A stretch of DNA of 64,000 nucleotides from NCBI RefSeq assembly GCF_000213175.1, contig NW_009799101.1, forward strand, positions 3,113,236 to 3,177,235, written 5' to 3'. Made by a program: the position numbers and the translations under genes. Below, one piece after another: positions 46,000 to 57,981 of the stretch (the stretch's first letter is position 1; every line of letters starts with the position of its first letter). The notes under the pieces were generated by a model, which searched no databases, was not told where the DNA came from, and worked only from the letters and a program-made list of their open reading frames with translations. The stretch is from Neurospora tetrasperma FGSC 2508 (lineage: Eukaryota; Ascomycota; Sordariomycetes; Sordariales; Sordariaceae).

Positions 46000-48144
46000 C
46001 TAATCATCAAAACCACCCCATTCATCACCATCCTCACCACCCTCCTCCTCCTCCTCGCTCTCATCACTCACCCCCTCTCCTTTCTGCCCCTTCCCCCCCT
46101 TGACAACCTTCCACCTCCTCCCCTCCTTCAAAACCGGCAATCCTTCGTCATCCCTCACAATATTCCCCTTCCCATCCCTCTGGTACGGCTCCTCTTCATC
46201 TTCCTCTTCTTGCCCCTCAATACGATACTCCACCGAACTCTCTTCATCGCCCTCCAACTCTTTCAAATCCACCGCCTTCTTCCCCGTGCTCTTCAACGTA
46301 GGAATCCCATTTTCGTCTCTGACAATCTGTCCTTGCTCATCCCTCACAAACGGTCCTTCGGGGTCTTCTTGTTCTTCCTCTTCGCCCTCTTGCTGCTGCT
46401 CCACACCATCATCTAGATAGACCGGATCATCAATAGTCCCGTCCCTCACAAACCCCGCCACAAAGAACCCCATGACTCCCCTACCATCATCCCGATAATA
46501 GGCTCTAATCACTGCATCCCTGACCTCCTCCTTTTCTTTTTCTTCTTCTTCTGCCAGTGTTACCCCCTCCGTCACTCCCTCCTCCAAAGTCATCGCCTCG
46601 GCTTCTCCCCGAACATCCCACCTCCTCATCCCCTCCACCTGCTCTTGGCGTTTCAACACCCTCCACCCTCTCCTTTTCGCAACATCGGAAGCCAAAGCCC
46701 GCAAAACCACGTTCTCGTTCTCCCCCGCGTGGATCGAGCAAGTGCTGTACGTGATGCGCTTGGCAGCAGGAAACGACATGGCGTGTTGCAGCAGGGTCAG
46801 CTGAAACGAGGCGAGCGAAGCGATGCGCGCTTCGAGGTCGGCCTGGGAGGAAACGGGAATGGCGACGCCGTCGTCGTCGATCAGAACTTTGGCTGGGGGT
46901 TCTTGGGTCTCTGTAGTTGTAGTCGTTGGCGGAGACTTGCGCTTGTTATTATTTTGTTTGCCTTTGGGATTGGCTTTGGTGTTGATGGTGGAGGAAGAGG
47001 AAGAGGAAGAGGAAGGAGCAGAGGGAAGGTGGAGAGTGGGAGCATCATCCCTCCCCACAATTCCCGAACCAGAGCAGGAAGGATCAAGAAGTAAAGCCCC
47101 GACGTTTCGGTACTTGGCATCCGAAGGGTTGACCTTGAGAAAGTCTTTACCGGCGTTGACGACAGTAAAGGTGTCAGAGCCGGCGGTTTTGACCATCTTC
47201 TGTAAAGTTTTGGCGCGGTGAGGGTCTTTTTCGAATGCGAATATCGTCGTCGTCCCCTTTTGCTCTTCTCCCTTCTTCTTCTTGTTTCCTTTCTTGCCAG
47301 TTTTACCATCAAAGACAACCGCCTTATTATCCTCCACCCGTGAATGCACAATCGCTGCCAAATGCGTCGTCTTGTTCCCCGGCGCCGCGCACGTATCCAT
47401 GACATCTCCATCTCTCTCCGGTCTAGGATCCAGCAAATACGCAGGGAAACACGAAGCTTTATCCTGCAAGATAATCTTGCCGGACTTGTACGCCTCCGTC
47501 TTTGTGAAATCTGCTACCCCGGGACAGGCGGCAATGAGATTGGGAATGTGTCCATCAATGTGAATCACCTTCTTCCCCTTCTTTCCCTGCCCATCGAAAG
47601 CATCGGCCGCCTTGATCACCTCGGCCACGCTCTCCACCACCTCCCACCCCTTGAACGTCGTAGCCAACTGTTCTTCCACTGTCGATTTCAAAGTGTTCAC
47701 CCTGATCCACCGCGGATGCACGGGACATCCTCCCCTAGCTTCAATCTCTACCTGCGTCCGCAGCGCATCCAGTGTAGCACATTTGCGCCGTATGCGCGCG
47801 CGGACAAACTCCGAGTTCAAGCGGGCCTTGTGTCGTTCAATGGAGACCCGCAAGCCGTGGGTGGCGGGCAGGGCGATACCCGATTTGGAAAGCAGCAAAT
47901 CGTGCACGAGCAAGAGGGAGAGAGCGGGCGTGAGTTTTCGCTCGTGCTTGAGCAGGTCCGAGGCCTCGACGACTTCTTTGAGGATGGCGGACCATTTGCT
48001 GGTTTCTAGGGCTAGAGCGTAGACTTGGGCGGGAGGCGACTTAAGGGATTTGTCTTTGAAAATGCGAGACTTGAGACTGCCGCCGTGGGTGGCGTTGGGA
48101 CCAGCGGCCGTGAGAATGGCGGCTGTCTCGTGGTAGAGGGACAT
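46000..48144 (-). CDS. rcm1: 25S/28S rRNA cytosine-5 methyltransferase Rcm1 (NSUN5)
   Basis: Single exon, 714 aa from ATG 48144; another in-frame ATG at 48171 would add nine residues. I prefer 48144 because MSLYHETAAIL lines up with the NSUN5 start. An N-terminal helical region (VYALALETSKWSAILKEV) and the RWIRVNTLK strand precede the methyltransferase core. Motif I is DTCAAPGNKTTHLA (about 250), DPSCSGSG holds the first catalytic Cys (about 357), and STCS holds the second (about 469). It methylates a conserved cytosine in large-subunit rRNA in the nucleolus. The insert before motif VI has a Ser run and NLS-like Lys. The C-terminus is a fungal acidic extension with two copies of a 20-residue repeat 55 residues apart. 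Confidence 0.94.
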   Translation of the reverse strand: MSLYHETAAILTAAGPNATHGGSLKSRIFKDKSLKSPPAQVYALALETSKWSAILKEVVEASDLLKHERKLTPALSLLLVHDLLLSKSGIALPATHGLRVSIERHKARLNSEFVRARIRRKCATLDALRTQVEIEARGGCPVHPRWIRVNTLKSTVEEQLATTFKGWEVVESVAEVIKAADAFDGQGKKGKKVIHIDGHIPNLIAACPGVADFTKTEAYKSGKIILQDKASCFPAYLLDPRPERDGDVMDTCAAPGNKTTHLAAIVHSRVEDNKAVVFDGKTGKKGNKKKKGEEQKGTTTIFAFEKDPHRAKTLQKMVKTAGSDTFTVVNAGKDFLKVNPSDAKYRNVGALLLDPSCSGSGIVGRDDAPTLHLPSAPSSSSSSSSTINTKANPKGKQNNNKRKSPPTTTTTETQEPPAKVLIDDDGVAIPVSSQADLEARIASLASFQLTLLQHAMSFPAAKRITYSTCSIHAGENENVVLRALASDVAKRRGWRVLKRQEQVEGMRRWDVRGEAEAMTLEEGVTEGVTLAEEEEKEKEEVRDAVIRAYYRDDGRGVMGFFVAGFVRDGTIDDPVYLDDGVEQQQEGEEEEQEDPEGPFVRDEQGQIVRDENGIPTLKSTGKKAVDLKELEGDEESSVEYRIEGQEEEDEEEPYQRDGKGNIVRDDEGLPVLKEGRRWKVVKGGKGQKGEGVSDESEEEEEGGEDGDEWGGFDD

Positions 48145-49387
48145 GCTGGGTTTGGTGGTGGTGTTTATCAAGTCCCTCGTTGGTGGTGCCTTGTGTTCGG
48201 GGATTTAATTGGAAAGAAGTGGAAAATAGCAGAACAGGAAGGATGTTTCGGAAAATGAGATGATTTCTCACCCCCGACTCTGAAAACGTCGTTTGTGAAA
48301 TTTGAAGATGTCGTCGAGTTCATGTGAAGTTTCCTCCGAGTCTATCGAATAAACTTTTTTATGCAGACGTTCACAAATCTCCAGTTTCTTGTGCAGCTTG
48401 TTTGTGCAGTGTCTCCACCTTCTAAGCGCAAAACCTTCCATTCCTCCTCCACGGTTCATCTTTTTTCAGCACAGACCCTCTGTTTCTTCCCCTGTAACTT
48501 GGACCCTTGAAGGCGAGCCAACAGGCCGGTACAACACCACCACGGAACGAGGGTCGTTTCCATGTTCCTTAAGTTGCAGTGAATGATCACCAACCCTGAA
48601 TGTCAATCTGCCAAGCGCAACATTTTCGATTCTTGTCACTTCAATCGGGAAAGCTTGTTGTCTTAAGATCCGTTTTTAGATCCCGATATGTTGCTCACCA
48701 CGTACCACGTACAGTACCACGTAACATGAACACAACCCCCATGATTAACGCAAACAACGTTCTTGTCCTGGCCAAACACTTCACGCAGGCATAGGTACTA
48801 CAAGCGTACAAGCATATCACGAAACGATGTTACTATAGCCCAAAGTGTGTGTATGTGAGCATGTGTGATGTCTCAAATGGGTCCTCTTCACAAAAAGAAG
48901 AAAGAGGCCGCTAATCAATTTCCTCGAAGAGGAATCCTAAAACTCAAAGGTAAAAACATGTGTGGTGTTGGGCATCAAGAATCCCAACCAAACGAGGGTA
49001 AAGAAGTGAAGTATGTTACATGTGCAAAAGCCGAAAGGAAAACAAAAAAAGGTCTCTTTTGCAAAGTGGAAAAGAATTGTTGAGCCCTGCTCTTTCTACA
49101 CCATCCATGGGCGTTTGCTCCTTTTTTTCGAAAAGATGTGGTCATTTCAAATTCGTCAAAATGGTTTGCAGACCCTGAGCCCTGTATCCCGGGTTTGTTT
49201 TGGGCTGTGTGGCTGTGTGGAAAAGCAATTGCTTTCCCGGTATCTCATACCGAATGCGCCCCTTTCTTTTTTTCCCTTTCTAGATGATCCCTATCCATGG
49301 AGGTTCTGCATGAAACCTTCGCTCAAAAAGTAAATGTGAAGAGAAGATATGAAACCCGTGATTTCAGTCAGATATCCAAATGACATC
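48145..49387. other. Intergenic
   Basis: This includes the rcm1 promoter and 3' flank of the DUF1996-WSC gene. The frames at 48600-48794 and 48865-49083 are short with no features. I see no gene. Confidence 0.55.
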
Positions 49388-51165
49388 TTACCTGCGAATC
49401 CTTCCAGCAGGGGTGCGGCGGTGGTGCATGTAGTGGTTGTGAATGTGACGACGATGGTGGCTCTCCGCGTGAACATCACGGGCCGAGACCTCGCCGCTCT
49501 TGCTGTAGATGGACAAGGCCCAGTCACCACCGCACTTGTCGGTATCGTCGCCCTCGCAAGTCATGTGGCACTTGGAGTCATCCAACTTCTCGACCTTGGA
49601 GAGCTCATTGCCGCAGTAGCATTCGCCGCCATACTCGGTGCCGGCAACGCTGAAGCCCTTGGAACTGCAGTGAGTCACACAGGCGGTGTTGTTGACCCGA
49701 CCAAGGTTGGCGCGAATGATTCCGCTGAGAACACGGTCCGAAGTGTCCTTGTAGCAACCAGCATACTTGAAGTCACCAACGGTCTTGCCGTCAGTGGCAG
49801 CATCAGTAGGCTCAGCACCAACAGCAGAGATGTAAACAGTCGTGGTTGACTGAACAGTGGTCGTTTGGAGGACAGTAGTGGTCGGGGCCGGGCTGGTGAC
49901 GGCCTGCTTGACGACATTGGTGGGTTTGGGCACAGCAGAGTCGACACCCACGGCCAGGTTGTTGCCGCTGCTGCTGCCGCTGCCGCTGATGCTTCCACTG
50001 GTACCGTACTTCCAGCCCTGGATAGGGTTGTTGCCGGGAAGCTTGTCCAGCTTGCCATCGACCTTTTCATCGATAGGGCACTCAATCTTGCACGACTTGC
50101 TGTCATCATTGACACCGCCAATCAGACCCGGGCAGGTGTGCATGCCAGCATGGCCAGCGTCGCAGTTGTCGATGATCTGCTGAAGGGCCTTCTCATCCCA
50201 ACCGGAAACGAAGTCACCGTGGACGGAGAAACCAGTAGCATCACCGTTGGCAAAGACGAAGGGGCTCTCCTTGCCAACAAGGTCCTTGAAGCGACTGAGC
50301 AATCCGTGAGTGTCCCAATAGGTTTCAAAGAAGATGTGGGGAGTGTGAATCCATCCCTTGGGGCAGTCCTGCTTGCCGTTGCCGGCATCGCTGGGGAAGG
50401 CCATGTTGTTCTTGTAGTCGTCCAGACCAGCCTTGGGGTTGTAGCACGACGGGAAGTGGACATCGGCTCGCAAGGGCGAGGCGTAGGCATCGCAGTCCTC
50501 GAAGGGGAAGCCCCAACCTTCACCATCCTGGTTGGTTTTGATGCCAGCCATGGAACCATCAGAGTCTTTGGGCCAGCTTGGTGGGTTGAAGTTGGCACGG
50601 GGGCAGGTGATGGAAGCAGCAGTGATGGGTCCCTTGGAAGGATCCATGTTTGAGCCCTTGCCGTAAGCAGCACCCGGGGGAGGAGTCCTCAACATGGCAT
50701 TACCGCTCACCATCTTCAAGCCCAGAGGAAAAGCCTTGATCTGGTCATTGGTCGGCTCGAAGCTGCTTTGTGTTAGTATGGGAACGACCCATATGAGGCA
50801 ATATCATGGGATACTCACAAGTAGTACACGTTCATGTAGTAGAAGGGAACCTGTTCAAGCTTGCCATCCTTGGGGTCCTTGAAGTAGAGGGTCGGGAACC
50901 AGTAGTTGCTCATATCGGCCTTTGGCAGGGCCGTCGTGCACTGGGACTGTCTCAGGTGCTCTCCGGTCACGTTAAGACCGAAGTTGCTGGCTCCCATGAT
51001 AGTGTGAAGGTGAGCGGAAGCGGTACCGGGAGAGACAATCGGGTCGGCGCGGCAAGTGGTAAGGGGGCCATTCCCGTAGTGACGCAAGACGGCAAAGGTG
51101 CGGGAATCCTTTGCGGCGGCCGCGGAGACGAGAAGAGCCGCAAGGGCGGCAGTGGTGAAGATCAT
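49388..51165 (-). CDS. Secreted DUF1996 plus WSC domain protein
   Basis: Two exons, 51165-50819 and 50762-49388, give 573 aa. The 56-nt intron (GTGAGT, branch ATACTAAC, acceptor AGCAG) splits a Phe codon; an acceptor 3-4 nt upstream would add one Ser. A clear signal peptide (MIFTTAALAALLVSAAAA) precedes a DUF1996 domain with HLHTIMGASNF and YWFPTLYF, then the HVDVHFPSC-type segment (LRADVHFPSCY) and FFETYWDT. A Ser/Gly/Thr-rich linker follows. The WSC carbohydrate-binding domain (about 446-535) has its Cys pattern: AGCYKD, ACVTHC, CYCGNEL, CHMTC, CGG. The tail is His/Arg rich. Such proteins are wall-associated or secreted and may bind beta-glucan or xylan; no catalytic site is known. Confidence 0.93.
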
Positions 51166-52513
51166 TTTGAAATGGGTGTCGTTCTTGTAAAGTGGTATTC
51201 GTCGAAGAAGTGGTAAAGGTGGAGTGTCGTCTATCTGTCTCTAGGACCGACCGTCTTGACTCGAAGTTGATATTGGCTCTGTGGAAAGATAGATGCTAAG
51301 ACCGGAGCACCGAGACTGATCAATATAGTTGTCGTGTGATTTTCCCGATGTCGTGCTTGAACAATGCCAGTTGTTGTATCCAGCTCAGCGGATAAAGCAC
51401 ACAAAGAACCAAGAAGAATGGGCTTGTGGTTAAAGAAAAAGATAGGACGCGCTAAGCAGGCTCAGCAGCTTGAGGTCAAAGGAAAGTCAGGGAGAACGAA
51501 GAGAACGACAAAGCCCACGATAGTCGAGGATGAGACCAGATGAGAAGATGAGGGGGAGGGTATCGTGGGCTTATTATAAAAAGACGGCCCATTGACTGTG
51601 CCTGAATAGGACATGGGGTGTCTGAAATCTCTCACTGGTAACCTCCTCTCTGACCACTCAACGGTTACCAACGCAGTCCACCCACTCATTCATCGGAACA
51701 GGATGCGGGCTGGGCACAAAGAGGTGGAAGTGAAGGGGAGGAGTGACAAACAGCAGCTGGGATTTGCCGGCGCAGGGCTGGACGGACAGTGTGTAGCGGG
51801 TGGTATTCCGCACAGTAAAACACCGTTCGAAACTAAACTGAAGTGACTTTCAGTTTTGACTTGCAACTTTTTCCATGCCGACATCCAGATTGGTTACCCT
51901 TTCCATATGTTGCATGTCCGCCTCCGACAAAAAGTTTGACTTTTTCATCACCTTGTCACGGCGTCGGTTTTCGTCACCTGTTTGACACCTCGCAGGCAGC
52001 TTGATCATTTCCAGGCACTGACCAAGGTCTCGACTGAAGTCATGATGCACGCCTAGCCATGTGGTGACTGCTAGTGTAGTGTTGATCACTTGTGGTCGGA
52101 AACAGGAACAGGAAATGTTCCATTCCAGGTCCACAACTTGGTCGCTTCTCTGGACCCGCCTGAACTTCTTCTGCGGCCCAGAACCTTGAAGCCCCTGGAG
52201 CCCCCACCTATCGCGCCGTGATGGGCTTAGCGTGAACCCTCCGATTGACGCGATGGAATGGCTGCCGAGGATATGGAACCGTCATCGTGAGCACATCTAG
52301 TTCATGGTCAAGCGCAGCTGGGCAAGTGTCAAATATCAGCTTGAAACAAGACTAGTGTCGAGGCTTTCTCTGTGATGATAAACAGATGAGAATGAGAGGG
52401 AGGAAACAAGACGGCACCATCATTCATAGACTGGTCGGCGGTTCGGTTGGGTAGTAAAGCAACAAACAAGAGGAGGGCTGAGACCGGGTCGACGATGACG
52501 GATTTTTTCTTTC

Positions 52514-52532
52514 TTTTTTTTTTTTTTTTTTT
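52514..52532. repeat. Poly-T run
   Basis: Nineteen consecutive T residues in gene-free sequence, preceded by a shorter interrupted T-rich run. No flanking duplication or open frame suggests a mobile origin. Confidence 0.95.
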
Positions 52533-55500
52533 CCTTCTATCGATGTTACCTCCACCTCACACTCCAGTCGACAGTCACGCCTGGGAGATGCGTTGAGACC
52601 TGAGCTGGGACTCGTGCAAATGCACGCGATTCAGGCGGAGACTGGCTTGGGCAAAGGCAGCCAAGGTCGTACCTGCATATTGCAGCCGCCACAAGACATT
52701 GATTGGGCAGTTGGTAGACATTTCCCCTGGATTGCGACAACCTTGGTTGCAACCTACGGGTAGTCGGACACCATCCGTTTATGAAAAAAAGGGTGTGTTG
52801 GCACGGTTGGGAGAGGAGAAGAGAGAGACTGGGAGAGGGAGGTCGTGGGAGGTTCCAAGTCCTCGGCTGGAGTGGACGGACGTTCAGACAGTCTGTGATC
52901 ATGATGGAGGTCATTGGAAGTGATGAATGCTGGCAGTCGAAGCACTGCAGTTTCTAGCGAGAGCCGGCATTTGCTCATAGCAGCCAGTCCAATCACGTTT
53001 GTCATGCTGCTCCGTATCAAGTACGCCAAGTTCACTGTCCACGTCTTTGCTTTCTCGGCCTCTTTTGCCCAGGAAGGAAGAGGCTCCAGTCACAGAAAAT
53101 TTCTGTGTATTCTACCCAGCCTGTCCAGTCGCTGGCTCGCTGCTGTGGTCAGTCCGTCTGTGCCGTACCAGTATCCAGATACTAACGGTTTGCGCGAGTG
53201 CAACAGCGGGCGGCGCAGTCATGGGTCCCGTCAAAGTAAAGAGATTCCAGAAGCGAGAGGAGGGGAAAACGGGCTGTTGGTGTGACGATTTTGTCGATCG
53301 AGGCCCAGAATATCTCGTACATAGCTGATGGCTGACGTGAGGATGTATTTTTTTTTCTACCTCTTGCAGCTATCTTGGGCTACCTGGTTGGACGGGATCC
53401 TGAATTTGTGGGTAAAACTGCGGGATAAATGAATAAAAGCCGCTGATATTGGCATGGAGCAGAACTCGAGAAGCCTTCCATGTTTTGCCCGCCAACAACC
53501 TGGGCACGGCGTGTTGTGCGGAGGTTGCTTCCCGGCAACGGACTGCAAATCATACCGTAGCTTCCGATGTTGGGATGTTTCTCCAAATGGCACCGAGACC
53601 AATTTTCTCATATGGAATGAATGACCTGTAACCCAACTTTGGGATTGTTGGTCTGCTTCCCCAAACAGTTCATCTCGACTTTTGAAGGGAACACAGCGCC
53701 CCAGGGGTAAAAATGAGGATGAGCGGTTCCTGGGCGGAATTGGCCGGATCGCCCTCCAATCCCGTCCCGCCCAGTCGGAGCCGCGAAAAGAGGGGTGTTT
53801 GGGGGTGCAAAGTTTGAAACGCGCTAAGGCAGACGGGGGCACTGGCCCAGCAGTACCCTCCCTTAGTGGGGTTTGTGCCTGGAAAGTGGACTCTGCTGAA
53901 TAAGGTACTGTAGGTATGTACCTTAGCGTACTGTTTGTCAACGTTGACGATGACTTCCTTCCTGGCGTTTACATACAGCGATACACTGCATCGGAAAAGT
54001 AGAATAGTCGCTCGCAACGGCAAGATGCATCATGTGTGTTGGATAAACTTCCGATTCTCAGAGTCAACTGAACATACCGTGTGCCAACTTTTCTAAATGA
54101 CCAAGGAAGGTAGAAAGAGTGAGTGAGGGGACAACCTAACCTCAACGCCGGGCAGCGGGCGCACCCTCCATCTGCGGCGCGGGCGTTAGGTGACGGAAAC
54201 AAACTTGCATCTATTTGTTTCAACCAACGCCCGCCCAAAGGGGGCCCAAAGCTGAAAACCTCAACACCATGACCTGTTTGGCGTCGGTGACATCGTGGGC
54301 TTCAAGCAGTTCACCTTGTCACTCATTGAACCCGGTTGATGATCCTTTATTTCCAGTCCTCACTCCCCAAGCGCGGGCTTCTGAGATGATGCGCGCGCTT
54401 GTTGACCCCCGCCCGTCTCAACTGCCTCCACTCCACAGCATATCCGCTAAGTAGCCACGCGCTACACTACGCTAAACTGCCCTTGACAGCGGCACTGGCA
54501 ATCGCTGACAGCTTTCTTGGCACGGGCTCGACTGGACGACAATCAACAGTAACTTTAAACTCGACACCACTTTTAGAAGATCACAAGTCCTATTTTGGTC
54601 ATTCACCGTCACCACCTGATGGTTTCCAACGGGAAAACGAGCGCCTCCATGCGTTGAGTTACCCATCCGTCTGCTTGCTTACTCTTCTTGGACTCCAGAT
54701 CGACACGGTTCCCCCACCACCACCATCTCCACCACCCCCGAGTCCAACGACATACTACACTACAGACATAAGCACACAAATACCCAGACAGAGGCTGGCT
54801 GGCTGGTTTCAGACCTCGCAAACTCTTCATCGGACGGCAGTGCAACCGCTTGTTTTTTTTCCCCCCACGATTGGGCACCCTACCCGAGTATCCCCTCCCT
54901 CATCGGGCCCGCGGTCTTCCTCCGCCCGTTCCGACCACCCATCAACCTCCTCTTCCTCCGCTGCCGAGTCTGGAACGGACAGTGGCGGTGCTGAACTGTT
55001 GGATATCCGGAAGGTATAGGAGGGCGCACGCAGTAAGCTACAAATCCAAGTCTGATGCGCGGCCACCGGCAGCACAAACTCATCCTGCTTCGTCAGCTGT
55101 CGGATGTCTTTGTCATTCATCATGTTCATTTGCCTCTTTGAGCTGCGAATCTCAACATTGTCTGCTTAAACCAAGGAAGAGAGAAGCCATCACCATCCTA
55201 TCAGCGCCTGATGACGTGGTCTAGGCGATCAGACTTCACTGCAATACTGCAACAAAAATCCCTTTTTCGGTGTTGTCTCCCGTTTGGTGAGGCGTCAGGG
55301 AGTGCAACATCCACCACGGCCGGCAGCTTCAATATTGATGATCAGCATGCCATTGACGCAGTGACCAAAGGCCGAATCACGGCTTGTTGGTAAGGCCGGT
55401 CTGCCTCTCTTGCCTGATCCGTCTATGATTGATACCATGCGGCAGAAGTGACCAGCTGTATTTCGCAGAAAAGCCCATGACGTGGCTATGAATGCCCTCA

Positions 55501-57748
55501 AAGTTATTCGTCCTTGGTGGGCCATTCCGCTTCTCTGCCGTCTTACCTGCCTCTGCCGCGATCCATTGATTCAGACACACAATCGCCCAACAAAGTATGA
55601 TCATGGACAGTTTCTTCTGAGGTCGAACCCGGGAACATCCCGCTCCAGTGATCACAATTGGTAGTGGAAGAAGTATCTCTGGCCCAATCCTATTGGTTAC
55701 GCCTTGGGATTCAAGTGAACCATTCAATGTTACTTCGGCTGAAGTTGAAAGAAATAAAACCCTTCCATTAGTTCAAACACATGGGATTCCGCTCCAGAAA
55801 AAATCAGATCAAGTGATTGATGGCAACAGTCAAATGACAGCGCAATTGGCGCCATGGCAAATAAACGCCATGACAACCTCGGCATGACTTGCTACAACCC
55901 AGCAATCGACTACACAAGGATGATGCCCCGACTGCCCTGTTCTCCCCAATTCTTCGGTAATATTCCTCCTTGCTTCCCTCCCAGTTTCTTGTAAATCACT
56001 TCCCTTCCTATCCCTCCGGTACCACATAGCTATGTCAAGCCTTTCGTGTAACTTCTCCGGGATACATCTTGTGGAACCTGAGTCCCTGAGCCCTTCGGGC
56101 ATTGTCACCAAAGGCGGCGGCTCAGTCCGAGACCCTGTCTTTCTTCAAGTGCCCTGCCATTTCATAAAGCTGTGAAACCTGGATGTGGCCAAAGAAAGCG
56201 GGGGTTCTTGTGTAGCACGCTTCCCCTGCCTATGGGGTTTACATAATGTCTTCGGGTCTGGACAAGCAAGCGAGCGGCTGGCCGATGGCGCCCTGAGGGG
56301 CTCGAATATGCAATGTGGCTACCCGTCTGACCTTTGGTACTAGGCGTTCTGTTCCTTGATAGGAGATCTATGAAGATGAGTGTGTCTTGGATTCGTCACC
56401 TGGCGCCTGCCGAAGAAGTTTGGTCTAAGAGTTAGAGCGGTAGGCGCCGTGAGACTAGTCTATCTTCAGGCACTTCACATATGATCCAACAGGCTTCAAC
56501 CTAGCGCAATTCAGCAGATCATGCCCGTCCGTTCGGTTCTATCATGGCGAGGCATAAAATTCGAAATGATTCTGCATCTTCGTCATGTAAGTAATACTGT
56601 CGAACCGTTTCATGGTTAAACCATTGAAACACTAGTGAGTTATGAAAGAAAAAAAAAAACAAAAGCAAACAAACGTGCAAAACGACGTTCATGGCTCGCA
56701 GAAAGGAATGGATTGCAAATGACAGATAACAATATCAAAAGACTACAATAATAGAGGGGAACAAACACACACACTCTCTCACACACACTTTTCCCACAGT
56801 CCCAAGAACAGTCACGACCAGCAGTAAAATTAAGCTTCCGCCACCAGGCTCTTCGTAAGATCCCCGAAATACTCCGAAAGTGATAAATCATATGTTAGGT
56901 CTTTCAAGCTATGTCGTGTAGATCATTGAGAGCTCCAATCCATACATGTACTCTCTAGACCAGACCGCATCGACCCCTCCCTAGTAGAGGTAAGTCTACA
57001 ACCCGCCAAACAACGGCTTCAATCGCCTTTCATTGCCTCAAGAACAACCGAGGAATGAACAGAAAGATAGGACGCTTGAAGTTAGCACAGTCAGGCATGG
57101 TTAGCGAGAGCAAGCTTCGGATCCAGTCAAGTAAGCCAGGTAATGCGAAAATCCAACATGGAAATAGGAGCGGGTCACCGCTTTTTATTATAGGATTTGG
57201 CTTGGCCACTGACTCGAAGGACTGGGTTCTGAATATTGGGATGGGGTTCCAAGTCTCACGTCTGTTCAATAACACTTTTATTAAGCGTAGGAAGAGCCTA
57301 CGGACGTAGTTAACTTAAAGGCGGGAAACGTAAACGGCTTTCTACTTGATGAAAGATCCTACGCCGCGTTCATGCATGGCTGTATAGTTCGTGACATGCT
57401 GGGTTCCGTCTTAGTGTGAGAAGGAACCGTTCTGGTCTTTTTTACCCTTGAAAATGAAATAAAATTGTCGCGAGGACGAAAGGGACAAAACTAAAGTGGG
57501 CAAAGATGGCACGCACGATGGCTCGTAAACCTTCCGCTTCACCAACCGCCGTTCTTTCCCGCAATTGTCCCGAAGACGATGCGGAAGAAACCATAACGGC
57601 GAAGGGAGGGGGTTAATGTGGTTGGAAGGTAGTGATACTCTCCTCAATATTCCTTGTGAGACTTGGTAGTGGACAGTTTGTTATCTCATTGCTTCATTTG
57701 TATACCTAACTTTGATGCAATAGGCCATCATCCATCTTTATAAGTTTT

Positions 57749-57850
57749 CCGGTACCTGCCTACCTGCCTACCCACCATACCTATGCTACATTGTTCCATG
57801 CTACCGTACCATACCATACCGTATATCTTATGCTACCTCTACCTAGATAA
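57749..57850. repeat. Imperfect TACC(T/A)-type simple repeat
   Basis: Repeated CTGCCTAC, CCATAC and CGTACC units dominate this stretch just beyond the sfc4 3' end. The period is irregular. Confidence 0.7.
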
Positions 57851-57981
57851 AGCAAAATGCGGCCATTTTCAATTCTCAACGCTCTCTCTCTCTCCCTTGC
57901 TCCCCTTTCTCCCTTCCTCCTAACAGCCAGCTAGTAACCTAACCTTTCACTCGCTCACCTTTTCCTTACCTACTTTTGTAC

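Larger units (their letters stand above)
51166..57981. other. 6.8-kb gene desert
   Basis: This is the largest region without a supported gene. It holds a 19-nt poly-T at 52514-52532, a (CA)/(CT)-rich run near 56766-56789, a CTACC-type repeat at 57749-57850, a CT run near 57884-57898 and numerous overlapping chance frames (for example 53357-53941 minus, 54399-55019 plus). No tRNA, 5S rRNA or transposon could be recognised. Base composition looks ordinary and not RIP-mutated. Confidence 0.5.

Noticed and set aside
54399-55019. 206-codon plus-strand frame, Ser/Pro rich
   Set aside because: It is low-complexity translation of C-rich DNA without a recognisable domain.
55560-55640. Possible tRNA (box B-like GGGTTCGACC on the minus strand)
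   Set aside because: The flanks do not form a T-stem or a cloverleaf, and no box A lies at the right distance.
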